NCBI RefSeq assembly: GCF_007341385.1
Contig: NZ_VJYD01000005.1
Coordinates: 62,001-126,000 of the forward strand
Length of the DNA: 64,000 nt
Source of the DNA: Flavobacterium daemonense
GTDB taxonomy: Bacteria; Bacteroidota; Bacteroidia; Flavobacteriales; Flavobacteriaceae
Direction: 5' to 3'
Below the pieces are notes generated by a model. It was given only the letters and a program-made list of their open reading frames with translations, was not told the DNA's origin and ran no database searches. The position numbers and the translations under genes are program-made. Shown here piece after piece: positions 54,801-62,567 of the stretch. The number at the start of each line of letters is the position of its first letter. The first letter of the stretch is position 1.

Positions 54801-57551
54801 CGTAACAATATCAAAACGATTATTCGTTCTGGTTTCAAGCATATTGTATTTGTTCAATTCTGGAGATTTGATTCCAACATAAGTTTTATACGGAGAATAA
54901 GTAGTCGAAATGACATCAGTACTAAAATCGCCTCCCTCTTCATACACTTTTGTGATGAACGAAGCACGCAACATTCCCGGCGCTTGACCTTGTAATTTTG
55001 GCTGAATATTTACAGATGCTTTTCCGTTTTCATTTAATTTTCCGGAGAAAACATTGATTTCTTCTGTACTGAATTGACGTACCAAATCATCAAAACTATA
55101 TTTCTCATAACCTTTGAATGTTGTTGCTTGTTGCGAAAATTTAGCCTGCATTTCTACATTTAAATTTTTCGCAATTGCACCATGAAGCCAAGTCACTTCA
55201 AGATTATCTGTATTTGGATAAGACGAAGAAAGCGTTTTTCTGGTAAATGTATTTTTGATTTTTAAACGATTTGGTTTAATCGTCTCTATTTTAATGCTTT
55301 TGTAAAATTTCGCTCCGCCAACACTTACCATCGCCTCCCAATTTCCCGTTGGCGCATCTTGGTTTGTTGGAACCGTAAAAGCATAATGATTTAGTTCATT
55401 CGTTTTTTGAACTGTCTGATAAACCGTTTTTCCATTCGGATCATTCAATCTGAATTTAATTGGGTGTGATTTTGGCAATTTGTTTGACGCATCATTTAAA
55501 ATGAAAGACAAATACAAATTATCGCCTGGACGCCAAACGCCTCGCTCTCCATAAATAAAGCCTTTTAAACCTTTTTGCAATGTTTCGCCTGCTACGTCAA
55601 AATTACTTACAGACAATGAAAGTCCGTCATCCAATTTCACATAAGTCGATTGCTGACCCAAAGTCACAATTGCAAAATAAGCGAATTTATCAAGCTGAAA
55701 CTGTGCAATTCCTTCGCTGCTTGTTGCTTCCGTTGCAATTTTCTGTTGCTGGAAGTTATACAAATCAATTCTCGCATTCGAAACTGGTTCGGTTGTAACT
55801 ATATTGTTTACCACAAATACATACGATTTATTCTCTCCTCTTTTTGCAATAACTCCTAAATCTGTAGCTAAAATATTGGTCGCAATTTTAGCATTATAAT
55901 AATACGAGCTTGAGCAAGGATCTTGACTTTCACGCCATTCATAGTCATCGTAATAATAATCATCGTATGAGTTTTCACTGTAATTCACGTCATTTTCGTC
56001 AACTTCTTCTTCCTCATCATCGTTTTGATCTGCGTCTGAAGTTTCACATTTATAAAGCGAATATTTCTTTTTGAAAGCAAATTCAACTCGATAAATTGCG
56101 CCTGGTTCTGGTGTAATAAGTTTGGATAAATCCAATGCAAATGTGTTCCATTTACTCGGATTTATGAGTTTGCTTTCAGCTAAATTCAGTGTGGTTTTTG
56201 CAATAGGCTGCGCAACTTTCTTGAGATTTTGGCCTCCGTTTAATTCATTGTATTGAAGAAACTGCAGAATATTGTTTTTATAAATTTTATAAACCTTCAC
56301 ATCAACTGCGCTTAGGTTTACAGCTTCAAAATTCAATTTTAGATTATTTGAACTTGGCAGAATTGTTCCATTTTTAATAAAGCGAACATTTGGTTTTATT
56401 TGATCAAAAGAAATTTTCTCTGTAAAGTTCGCTTCCAGTTTTTTGCCATATTGGCTTTCAATTCCCTGAAAAACCTCAAGCGTTAAATCTCCAACGACAA
56501 TCTCATCAGAAGCTGTCTCTTCATCTTGAACCACTTCTACAGGTTCTGAAACTGCAACTGCAGCACTGTCAACAACAACTGCAGCTGAATCCACAAGTGA
56601 AACTGCCGTTTCTTCTACAGCAACCGGATTCGGCTTTTCTTTTTTAGCTTCCTTTTCATTATTAAAATAAACTTTCAGTAAGTTTCCTTCTGTAGAAAAT
56701 TTTAAATTATTAGTATTCTGAATCGAAACTAAACCTTTAAAATCCTGCCCTTTTTCCAGAGGTTCAGAAAAATTAATCAAAACCGACTGATTGTTTCCGT
56801 CCGGAACTTCAACTTTTACGATTTTAAATTCGTTTATATTCGTAATCGGGAAATCGATTTGTCCTTTTTGGTCAATATCAAAATCGCTTCCGTCATATAA
56901 AATTTCCAAGTTTGAAGCCTCAGAATAACGCTGAATACTATCAATGATAAAATGGAACTCTTTGCCAAAACCAGATTTTTTCTCAAACTTAATTTTAAGA
57001 TTATTTCCTTTTTGTTTGGCTTCGACTAACTTTTTAGCTGTTTCAATATCAATATTATCTGCTGTTTTTAAAACACAGTTCAAATATTGATATTCTTTGC
57101 TATACGACTGAATATCTGCCGTATTGATCGTAAAATCCTGTTTGATTGTTTTGACGGTAAAATTGAATTCTGAAAGTTCTTTTTCCTTCTCTTTTGGAAG
57201 CGTAATAAGTTTATTCAATTTCAGCGTTACCTGATATTCTGTACCTGGTTTTAGCTTTTTTTCTGGGATAAAAGCAATAGTATTTGGCGAAAGCGCTATC
57301 ACTTTTCCATCAACGCTTGGCGAAATATCAAATAAATCGCTGTCTAAAACTTGATTGGCTTTCCATTCTTTTTTATCAAAAGCCAAAACCACCCTAATAT
57401 CCGATTCCGACGAGACTATTCCCCCCGTGAAACTGACTATATACTCTTTAAATAATGAAAAATCAGAATTAAAATCGGCTGCTGATTTTCTGCCGCAAGA
57501 TTGAAAAATAAAAAACACACAAAACACGAGAACTAATCCTTTTGCTTTCAC
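51882..57551 (-). CDS. Alpha-2-macroglobulin-family lipoprotein with intact thioester
   Basis: This 1889-residue lipoprotein (FCVFFIFQSC lipobox) has macroglobulin domains from residue about 30, a bait-like region, and the thioester motif GCVEQ with Cys1446 and Gln1449, ahead of the helical alpha-alpha toroid (TYNEYWQGN-like repeats) and the C-terminal receptor-binding-like domain. Such proteins trap attacking proteases covalently in the periplasm. Odd features: an Asp/Glu/Tyr-rich loop at about residues 500-550 between two Cys residues, and a low-complexity VDSAAV-rich linker at about residues 310-350. It is upstream of pbpC and presumably guards the envelope with it. Confidence 0.94.
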   Translation of the reverse strand: MKAKGLVLVFCVFFIFQSCGRKSAADFNSDFSLFKEYIVSFTGGIVSSESDIRVVLAFDKKEWKANQVLDSDLFDISPSVDGKVIALSPNTIAFIPEKKLKPGTEYQVTLKLNKLITLPKEKEKELSEFNFTVKTIKQDFTINTADIQSYSKEYQYLNCVLKTADNIDIETAKKLVEAKQKGNNLKIKFEKKSGFGKEFHFIIDSIQRYSEASNLEILYDGSDFDIDQKGQIDFPITNINEFKIVKVEVPDGNNQSVLINFSEPLEKGQDFKGLVSIQNTNNLKFSTEGNLLKVYFNNEKEAKKEKPNPVAVEETAVSLVDSAAVVVDSAAVAVSEPVEVVQDEETASDEIVVGDLTLEVFQGIESQYGKKLEANFTEKISFDQIKPNVRFIKNGTILPSSNNLKLNFEAVNLSAVDVKVYKIYKNNILQFLQYNELNGGQNLKKVAQPIAKTTLNLAESKLINPSKWNTFALDLSKLITPEPGAIYRVEFAFKKKYSLYKCETSDADQNDDEEEEVDENDVNYSENSYDDYYYDDYEWRESQDPCSSSYYYNAKIATNILATDLGVIAKRGENKSYVFVVNNIVTTEPVSNARIDLYNFQQQKIATEATSSEGIAQFQLDKFAYFAIVTLGQQSTYVKLDDGLSLSVSNFDVAGETLQKGLKGFIYGERGVWRPGDNLYLSFILNDASNKLPKSHPIKFRLNDPNGKTVYQTVQKTNELNHYAFTVPTNQDAPTGNWEAMVSVGGAKFYKSIKIETIKPNRLKIKNTFTRKTLSSSYPNTDNLEVTWLHGAIAKNLNVEMQAKFSQQATTFKGYEKYSFDDLVRQFSTEEINVFSGKLNENGKASVNIQPKLQGQAPGMLRASFITKVYEEGGDFSTDVISTTYSPYKTYVGIKSPELNKYNMLETRTNNRFDIVTVDENGRPKSVRNLEVKVFKVDWRWWWDASSDNLSNYNSSNATTSYKTFVVNTDANGKGSIQFSLTDEEWGRYLIRVSDNADGHATALTVNIDWPIWSGKTRNRDASTANMLVFSTDKKNYAVGEKAQISFPSSEGGRALISIENGSKVVQTLWAKTKQGETKVEVPITGAMAPNVYFNITLLQPHASTKNDSPIRMYGIVPIEVVDKNTILAPTINMPDVLKPEQPFTVKVGEKSGKEMTYTIAVVDEGLLDLTRFKTPNAWDSFYVREALGVKTWDIYDDVIGAYGGKINQIFSIGGDQDLGGGKAKKANRFKPVVFYYGPFKLEKGQTKSHQLKLPKYIGSVRTMVVAGDANTSAYGSVEKATPVKSPLMVLASLPRKISPSEKVTIPVTVFATENRIKNVSIQIKTSNGLKVMGSATQSLTFSSPDEKMAYFNLVVGAATGIAKVQVIATSGNEKSSYDVEIDMTNPNPVTSTFTDVILLPNSTKTLSWKTFGVAGSNKARLEVSSMPSMNLNGRMQFLIQYPHGCVEQTTSSVFPQLYLGDVADIDAIRKGLIQKNVTAGIARLGNFQLSNGGMPYWQGNAVADDWGTSYAGHFLIEAEKKGYVLPINFKSKWLSYQQKEAKQWRFEPKYGNDLAQAYRLYTLALAGNADLSSMNRLRETKGISNESKLRLAAAYVLAGQKSAGQSLFLKTSIDGDSDGYSYYYYGSSERNRAMALETFLLLGQKQKAFVTATKLAKEMSANQWMSTQTTAYCLYSMSKFSVSNGSKGINIQFSKNGKGETINTQKTIADRSLPTASGTNSITLKNIKNNTVYVRVLNTGILPIGQENTVQNDVSASIVFKNRKGSVINVSKINQGTEFIAEVTIKNQRNESVQNVAVSQILPSGFEIVNTRFTDYGDAVNNTADYIDIRDDRTNFYFGMKSRETKVFRILLNASYLGNYYLPGLQCEAMYDNTFLARTKGFWVEVVK

Positions 57552-57628
57552 TTTTATTTAGAGTTAATGGGTTACAATTTTTAGGAAATATGAGAACATT
57601 TTAACATTTGACTGTTACTTCCTATAAC

Positions 57629-57640
57629 TATCAATTGATA
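57629..57640. other. Palindrome upstream of the macroglobulin gene
   Basis: TATCAATTGATA is a perfect 12-base palindrome 78 bases before the macroglobulin start. It could be an operator, but no promoter could be placed next to it. Confidence 0.25.
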
Positions 57641-57754
57641 AATATATTGCAGTAAATATAAAATAATTTCCGAGCTCTTTTAAGAAGAATTTTCTCTAAT
57701 AAAAATATTTAACTTTTGTTGAAGTTTAAAAGCAATTATGAGAGTAATGAGGAG

Positions 57755-57835
57755 CAAATTCCAGCTGTACGCTATATCTTTTCCTTGCTAAAAAACGCAA
57801 GAAAAAGGATACCGCTTCCATCTGGGCTAGGCAGT
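57755..57835. repeat. Hairpin-containing intergenic element next to tadA
   Basis: The remaining gap holds a CAGCTGTACGCTATATC phrase, an imperfect hairpin with arms of about 13 bases (57775-57811) around CCTTGC/GCAAG, and CCATCTGGGCTAGG. The order of phrase, hairpin, phrase recalls dispersed Flavobacterium elements (memory). It may also end the tadA message. Nothing else is seen in 57552-57848. Confidence 0.4.
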
Positions 57836-57848
57836 TGGTTTCAAAAGA

Positions 57849-58292
57849 TTATTTACGTCTTTCCAGAAAAAAACGTTTCATTAAATCTGCCGCTTCGTTT
57901 GCCATTACGCCAGAAACAACAGTAGTTTTGGGATGAAGTTTAGTTCCCATATTGATAAAACCGCGTTGCTCGTCGCGTGCGCCAAAAACAATTTTTGAAA
58001 TCTGACTCCAATATAAAGCTCCTGCACACATTTGACAAGGTTCGAGCGTTACATAAAGTGTACAATCCTTTAAATATTTCCCGCCAAGAAAATTTGCTGC
58101 AGCAGTTATGGACTGCATTTCAGCATGAGCGGTAACGTCGTTGAGCAATTCGGTTAAATTATGGCTTCTCGCAATAACTTTATCTGCAACAACAACAATG
58201 GCACCAACAGGAATTTCGCCTTTCAAATAGGCTTCTTCTGCTTCCTGCAGGGCTTTTTTCATAAAATATTCGTCTGTAAAAGGATTTTCCAT
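57849..58292 (-). CDS. tadA: tRNA adenosine deaminase (TadA-type)
   Basis: This 147-residue cytoplasmic enzyme converts adenosine 34 of tRNA-Arg to inosine. The zinc site is clear: His and catalytic Glu in VTAHAEMQSI, and the two Cys in LEPCQMCAGALYWSQI. The substrate-binding segment FGARDEQRGFIN follows. The fold start is YFMKKALQEAEEAYLKGE. A -7 match (TATTTTTG, 58305-58298) ends only about six bases before the start codon, so the message may be nearly leaderless. Other family members deaminate guanine or cytosine; motif details favour TadA. Confidence 0.9.
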   Translation of the reverse strand: MENPFTDEYFMKKALQEAEEAYLKGEIPVGAIVVVADKVIARSHNLTELLNDVTAHAEMQSITAAANFLGGKYLKDCTLYVTLEPCQMCAGALYWSQISKIVFGARDEQRGFINMGTKLHPKTTVVSGVMANEAADLMKRFFLERRK

Positions 58293-58297
58293 GAATG

Positions 58298-58305
58298 CAA
58301 AAATA
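58298..58305 (-). promoter_or_regulatory. -7 element very close to the tadA start
   Basis: TATTTTTG matches TAnnTTTG immediately before the tadA ATG, suggesting a leaderless or near-leaderless transcript. A later in-frame ATG, about 30 bases on, is an alternative. Confidence 0.35.
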
Positions 58306-58359
58306 AGGTTTTGAAATAATTTTCTTTTGATTAAAATGAATAAAACCTCAACAAAAACC

Positions 58360-59484
58360 TCACTCCTTCAATATGCTATCTGTGGAGAAATTCAAATTAT
58401 AAGATCGGCTTCTACCTTCTCCTCTGGGAGTTAAAATATTTTTATCTGTTAAGTCCTGTAAATCTCTTGTAGCTGTGGCTCTAGATGTTTTCGTAATAGA
58501 CACATATTTATTTGCGGTCATTCCGCCTTGAAATCCCGTGATGCCGTTTTCAAACATTTTCAGAACAGCTTTAGTTTGCCTTTCATTCATTTTATCTTTA
58601 AACTGATCAATAAATTTGCTTTTGTTTAATGTAAAAAGAACGGTTTGTTTTGCGCTTTTTTGTGATTCCAAAATCAAAGTAGAAAAATAAAAAATCCAAT
58701 CGGTGATTTCTTTCGATCGTTGTGCTTGCTTCAAAGCCTGATAGTATTTCTTTTTATTTTGCTCAATTGTACTCGAAATACTCATTAAAACGGGACGATT
58801 CAAAGATTCCGAAAGGCATTTTTCAGCAATAGCTCTTCCAATTCTTCCATTACCATCTTCAAAAGGATGAATACTCTCAAAGTACAAATGAGAAATAGAA
58901 GTTTTAATCAATGCCTTTTTAATATCTATTGGTTTTACTTTAAAATCATTGAACCATTCAATAAATTTTTTCATTTCAAACGGAACTTGATTCGAAGGAG
59001 GCGCTTCAAAATGAACAATTTCTTTTCCATAAGTCCCCGAAATAATTTGCATTGGTTCGCTTCCTGTTCGATACTTTCCTGGATTAATATGTTTTGAATA
59101 TTCCATGAGTATAAAATGCCATTGTATAATCTGAGATTCGGTCAATTTTTCAGAAAAAGAATTTCGAACCGTAACCATTAACTTTGCAATTCCCTGTGCG
59201 CTTTTATCTCTAATTTGATCAAAAGAGTCTCCAATACCTAAATTTTTCTTGATAGAAGACATTATATCTTGACGACTAAAAAATTCTCCCTCAATTTCAG
59301 AAGTCTTAATCGCTTCTGAAATCATAAACTGCAAAATAGTTTCCTGTTTGATTATAGTTGACAAAGAATCAACAAGACCTTTTACTTCCCCTGTTTCAAA
59401 TGCAAATTCAATACAAAGAGAATCTATTATGGTATCATCATAAACAAAATTTTCCCAATTTGGTAATTGCCAATTATATTCCAT
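58360..59484 (-). CDS. Fic-domain protein with DUF4172 and winged-helix ends
   Basis: This 374-residue protein opens with a DUF4172-type segment (EYNWQLPNWENFVYDD), then an inhibitory-helix motif T-S-E-I-E-G near residue 60, the [S/T]xxxE[G/N] form that blocks activity in class II Fic enzymes. The active motif HPFEDGNGRIGRA near residue 210 is complete. A winged-helix DNA-binding domain fills about residues 300-370 (FQGGMTANKYVSITKTSRAT). Fic enzymes attach AMP or related groups to proteins. Two matching palindromes cover its start and promoter, so the protein may repress its own gene (inference). Confidence 0.9.
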   Translation of the reverse strand: MEYNWQLPNWENFVYDDTIIDSLCIEFAFETGEVKGLVDSLSTIIKQETILQFMISEAIKTSEIEGEFFSRQDIMSSIKKNLGIGDSFDQIRDKSAQGIAKLMVTVRNSFSEKLTESQIIQWHFILMEYSKHINPGKYRTGSEPMQIISGTYGKEIVHFEAPPSNQVPFEMKKFIEWFNDFKVKPIDIKKALIKTSISHLYFESIHPFEDGNGRIGRAIAEKCLSESLNRPVLMSISSTIEQNKKKYYQALKQAQRSKEITDWIFYFSTLILESQKSAKQTVLFTLNKSKFIDQFKDKMNERQTKAVLKMFENGITGFQGGMTANKYVSITKTSRATATRDLQDLTDKNILTPRGEGRSRSYNLNFSTDSILKE

Positions 59485-59512
59485 GAGGTGATTATTTAAA
59501 TTAATCGCCTCA
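59484..59512. promoter_or_regulatory. Operator-like palindrome 1 over the fic start codon
   Basis: Arms TGAGGTGATTA and TAATCGCCTCA (11 bases, one mismatch) with a 7-base spacer. It covers the start codon and overlaps the -7 element. Confidence 0.6.
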
Positions 59513-59518
59513 AATATA
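59511..59518 (-). promoter_or_regulatory. fic -7 element
   Basis: TATATTTG on the minus strand matches TAnnTTTG exactly; transcription would start near 59504. The -33 region falls inside palindrome 2. Confidence 0.55.
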
Positions 59519-59527
59519 GTGATTTTT

Positions 59528-59556
59528 TGAGGCGATTAAAAGAAATAATCGCCTCA
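59528..59556. promoter_or_regulatory. Operator-like palindrome 2 upstream of fic
   Basis: Perfect arms TGAGGCGATTA and TAATCGCCTCA with the same 7-base spacer as palindrome 1. Centres are 44 bases apart, about four helical turns, and this one covers the expected -33 region. Confidence 0.65.
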
Positions 59557-59641
59557 TTTTATCTATAATGTGTACTGAAATTTTAAATTTCCAGTATTTA
59601 TTTAGCCAAACATCTGAAAAGGAAAATTAAATTTAAAACCG

Positions 59642-59649
59642 TAAATTTG
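59642..59649 (+). promoter_or_regulatory. Candidate dxs promoter
   Basis: TAAATTTG matches the -7 consensus 14 bases before the dxs ATG, giving a very short leader. The -33 element is weak. Confidence 0.4.
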
Positions 59650-59663
59650 CTTTTTACCTTACA

Positions 59664-61451
59664 ATGAAAAGCAACTTACTTTCAAATATATACAATCCTG
59701 CTGATTTACGTTTACTCGACGAAACTCAATTACCACAGCTGGCAAAAGAATTACGAGATTTTATAATTGATATTGTCTCTGTAAAAGAAGGCCATTTAGG
59801 TGCCAGTTTAGGAGTTGTAGAACTTACGATTGCTTTGCACTACGTTTTCAACACACCCGAAGATTTATTGGTTTGGGATGTTGGACATCAGGCATACGGT
59901 CATAAAATTTTGACGGAAAGACGAGAAAATTTTCACACCAACAGGCAAATAAACGGAATTTCTGGTTTTCCAAAAAGAAGCGAAAGTATATACGACACTT
60001 TTGGAGTTGGGCATTCTTCTACTTCTATTTCGGCCGCACTTGGAATGGCAATTGCTTCTAAACTTAAAGGCGATTTTGACAAACAGCATGTTGCCGTAAT
60101 TGGCGATGCTTCAATCGCAAGCGGAATGGCTTTTGAAGGCTTAAATCACGCCGGAGTTACGGATGCTAATATTATGGTAATTTTAAACGACAACGCAATC
60201 GGAATTGATCCAAGCGTTGGCGCATTAAAAAAATACCTAACTGCGGTTAAAAACGGGAAAAATCCGAAGCAGAATAACATTATCAAATCCTTGAATTTTG
60301 ATTATTCTGGACCTATTGATGGGCATGATTTTCCGACATTAATCAAAGAATTAAACCGATTAAAAAAGATAAAAGGTCCAAAATTTCTTCATATTGTAAC
60401 CACAAAAGGAAAAGGTTTGCAACAAGCAGAAGAAAATCAGGTGAAATATCATGCGCCTGGAAAATTTGATGCTTCAACTGGAGAAATTCATGTAAAATCT
60501 GAAGAAAACCTACCTCCAAAATTTCAGGATGTTTTCGGCTTGACCATTTTAGATTTAGCCAAAAAAAATGAAAAAATTATCGGAATTACACCTGCAATGC
60601 CATCGGGAAGTTCATTGAAATTCATGATGGACGAATTGCCTCAGCGCGCTTTTGATGTGGGAATTGCAGAACAACATGCCGTAACGCTTTCTGCCGGAAT
60701 GGCGACACAAGGTATGATCGTGTACTGCAATATTTATTCGACTTTTTTACAGCGTGCATACGATCAGGTTATTCACGATGTTGCTTTACAAAATTTGCCT
60801 GTTATTTTTTGTTTGGACAGAGCTGGATTAGTCGGTGAAGACGGTGCAACACATCACGGCGTTTTTGATATTGCTTATTTAAGAGCAATTCCGAATATGA
60901 TTATTTATGCGCCAATCAACGAAATTGAGCTGCAAAACATTTTATACACGGCACAATTAGGACTAAATCACCCGATCGCGATTCGATATCCGCGCGGAAG
61001 AGGTGTTTTGCCAAATTGGGAAGTAGGAAATTTCGGACATTATGAAAAAATTGAAATTGGCCCAGCAAAATGTCTAAAAAACGGTACGAAAGTTGCTGTT
61101 CTTTCGGCCGGAACGATTGGAAATAATGTAATTGAAGCTTTAAAAGAATGTGGCAATCCAAACCATATTGCTCATTACAGCTTTAGTTTTATTAAACCAT
61201 TAGACATCAACACATTAAAACACATATTCACAACCTTTGAGGAGATTATCACGATTGAAGACGGGGTTAAAAACGGCGGTTTTGGAAGTGCTGTTTTAGA
61301 ATATGCAGCAGCAAATAATTTTAAAAATAAGATTGAAATTTTAGGTATTCCTGACCATTTTATTGAGCAAGGAAGCATTCCGGAACTGCAACATATGTGT
61401 AAAATTGACGTTAAAAGTTTAATAAATCTTTTTTCAAACGATTCAAAATAA
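59664..61451 (+). CDS. dxs: 1-deoxy-D-xylulose-5-phosphate synthase
   Basis: This 595-residue ThDP enzyme joins pyruvate and glyceraldehyde 3-phosphate in the first step of the MEP isoprenoid pathway. The start matches the family (LLDETQLPQLAKELRDFI). ThDP site: VWDVGHQAYGHKIL, then GDASIASGMAFEGLNHAG and ILNDNAIGID. The pyrimidine domain has VGIAEQHAVTLSAGMA-like DVGIAEQHAV and the transketolase C-domain follows. Length is a little below the usual 620-640 but no domain is missing. It is alone, followed by a DUF3078 gene 34 bases later. Confidence 0.95.
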   Translation: MKSNLLSNIYNPADLRLLDETQLPQLAKELRDFIIDIVSVKEGHLGASLGVVELTIALHYVFNTPEDLLVWDVGHQAYGHKILTERRENFHTNRQINGISGFPKRSESIYDTFGVGHSSTSISAALGMAIASKLKGDFDKQHVAVIGDASIASGMAFEGLNHAGVTDANIMVILNDNAIGIDPSVGALKKYLTAVKNGKNPKQNNIIKSLNFDYSGPIDGHDFPTLIKELNRLKKIKGPKFLHIVTTKGKGLQQAEENQVKYHAPGKFDASTGEIHVKSEENLPPKFQDVFGLTILDLAKKNEKIIGITPAMPSGSSLKFMMDELPQRAFDVGIAEQHAVTLSAGMATQGMIVYCNIYSTFLQRAYDQVIHDVALQNLPVIFCLDRAGLVGEDGATHHGVFDIAYLRAIPNMIIYAPINEIELQNILYTAQLGLNHPIAIRYPRGRGVLPNWEVGNFGHYEKIEIGPAKCLKNGTKVAVLSAGTIGNNVIEALKECGNPNHIAHYSFSFIKPLDINTLKHIFTTFEEIITIEDGVKNGGFGSAVLEYAAANNFKNKIEILGIPDHFIEQGSIPELQHMCKIDVKSLINLFSNDSK

Positions 61452-61485
61452 TTATTTTGCACAACCAAAAACTAAAATAAGCCTA

Positions 61486-62487
61486 ATGAAATTATTGCGT
61501 TCTACCCTTTTGCTGTTATTGCTATTGTGTACTTCAAATAACTTTGCCCAAATTATACAAACCACTTTAGACCCAAGCCAACTACCTAAATTGCCATCAA
61601 ACTGGACTAAAAAAAATCAGCTGGGTTTTGATATTTCTGAGATCGCTTTTGTGAACTGGAGCGCGGGGGGAACAAGCTCAGTTTCTGGACTTTTTAAAGG
61701 TGAATTTGGAAGAACTTACGTTAAAGGAAATCACAAATGGGTTAATGAACTTATTGTAAAATATGGCTTAAATAAACAAGACGGAATCGAATTAAGAAAA
61801 ACCGATGACGCATTTCAGTTCAACTCAACTTACGGTTTTAGAAAAGATACCGTTTCAAACTGGTACTATTCTTCAAAATTAAATTTCAACACACAATTTA
61901 CAAACGGTTACAATTATCCAAACCGAGATGTTGCTATTTCAAAACCATTTGCACCAGCTTATATTTTCCTTGGAGCTGGAGCTGAAAACTCAAATAAAAA
62001 GAAAAACAGAACCTTTTATTTCTCACCAATAACACTTAAAACTACATTGGTTTTAGACCAATATTTAGCAAATCAAGGAGCGTTTGGGGTTAAAAAAGCA
62101 GTTTACATGACGGATCCAGCTGATCCTAATAATCAAATATTGGTTCAAGAAGGTCAAAAAGTAAAAGCCGAATTTGGTATACTTGCTACAGGTTATATGA
62201 AAAGCGAGATTTACAAAAATGTATTCTACGAAAATCGTCTGAGCTTATATACTGATTACTTGAATAAATTTGGAAACGTCGATGTTGATTATGATACCAA
62301 ATTAGATCTTGTTGTAAATGCCTATGTAAAAGCAAACATTGGACTTCATATTGTTTATGACGACGATATCAAGACTAAAAAAGATGTTATTGACCCAACA
62401 ACTGGAGCAAAAACTCAAGTTAACGACGGGCCAAGAACGCAATTACGCCAAGTTCTTGGTGTTGGTTTAGTTTATGCTTTTCAATAA
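61486..62487 (+). CDS. DUF3078 outer-membrane-type protein
   Basis: This 333-residue exported protein (signal LLLLLLCTSNNFAQ) belongs to DUF3078, a Bacteroidota family. Signature WTKKNQLGFDISEIAFVNWS lies near the start, then NWSAGGTSSVSGLFKGEF and NKQDGIELRKTDDAFQFNS. Alternating strands ending in an aromatic residue (VGLVYAFQ) suggest a beta-barrel in the outer membrane. Function is unknown. It follows dxs closely and may be co-transcribed; a strong shared terminator follows. Confidence 0.9.
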   Translation: MKLLRSTLLLLLLLCTSNNFAQIIQTTLDPSQLPKLPSNWTKKNQLGFDISEIAFVNWSAGGTSSVSGLFKGEFGRTYVKGNHKWVNELIVKYGLNKQDGIELRKTDDAFQFNSTYGFRKDTVSNWYYSSKLNFNTQFTNGYNYPNRDVAISKPFAPAYIFLGAGAENSNKKKNRTFYFSPITLKTTLVLDQYLANQGAFGVKKAVYMTDPADPNNQILVQEGQKVKAEFGILATGYMKSEIYKNVFYENRLSLYTDYLNKFGNVDVDYDTKLDLVVNAYVKANIGLHIVYDDDIKTKKDVIDPTTGAKTQVNDGPRTQLRQVLGVGLVYAFQ

Positions 62488-62507
62488 AAACAACTCCATT
62501 ATAATGT

Positions 62508-62549
62508 AAAGAAAGAGCCGATAAAAATTTATTTATCGGCTCTTTCTTT
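62508..62549. terminator. Shared terminator between DUF3078 and dgt
   Basis: Eighteen-base perfect arms with AGAGCCGATAAA (62508-62525, 62532-62549), 6-base loop, and A/T runs on both sides serve the two convergent genes. Confidence 0.95.
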
Positions 62550-62567
62550 TATAGTAAAAACAGGAAG

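Noticed and set aside
57716..57925. 69-residue open frame on the plus strand
   Set aside because: It overlaps the tadA end and the hairpin element and lacks any recognisable protein pattern.
59664..61451. Possible truncation of dxs
   Set aside because: It is shorter than the E. coli form, but all three domains and motifs are present.
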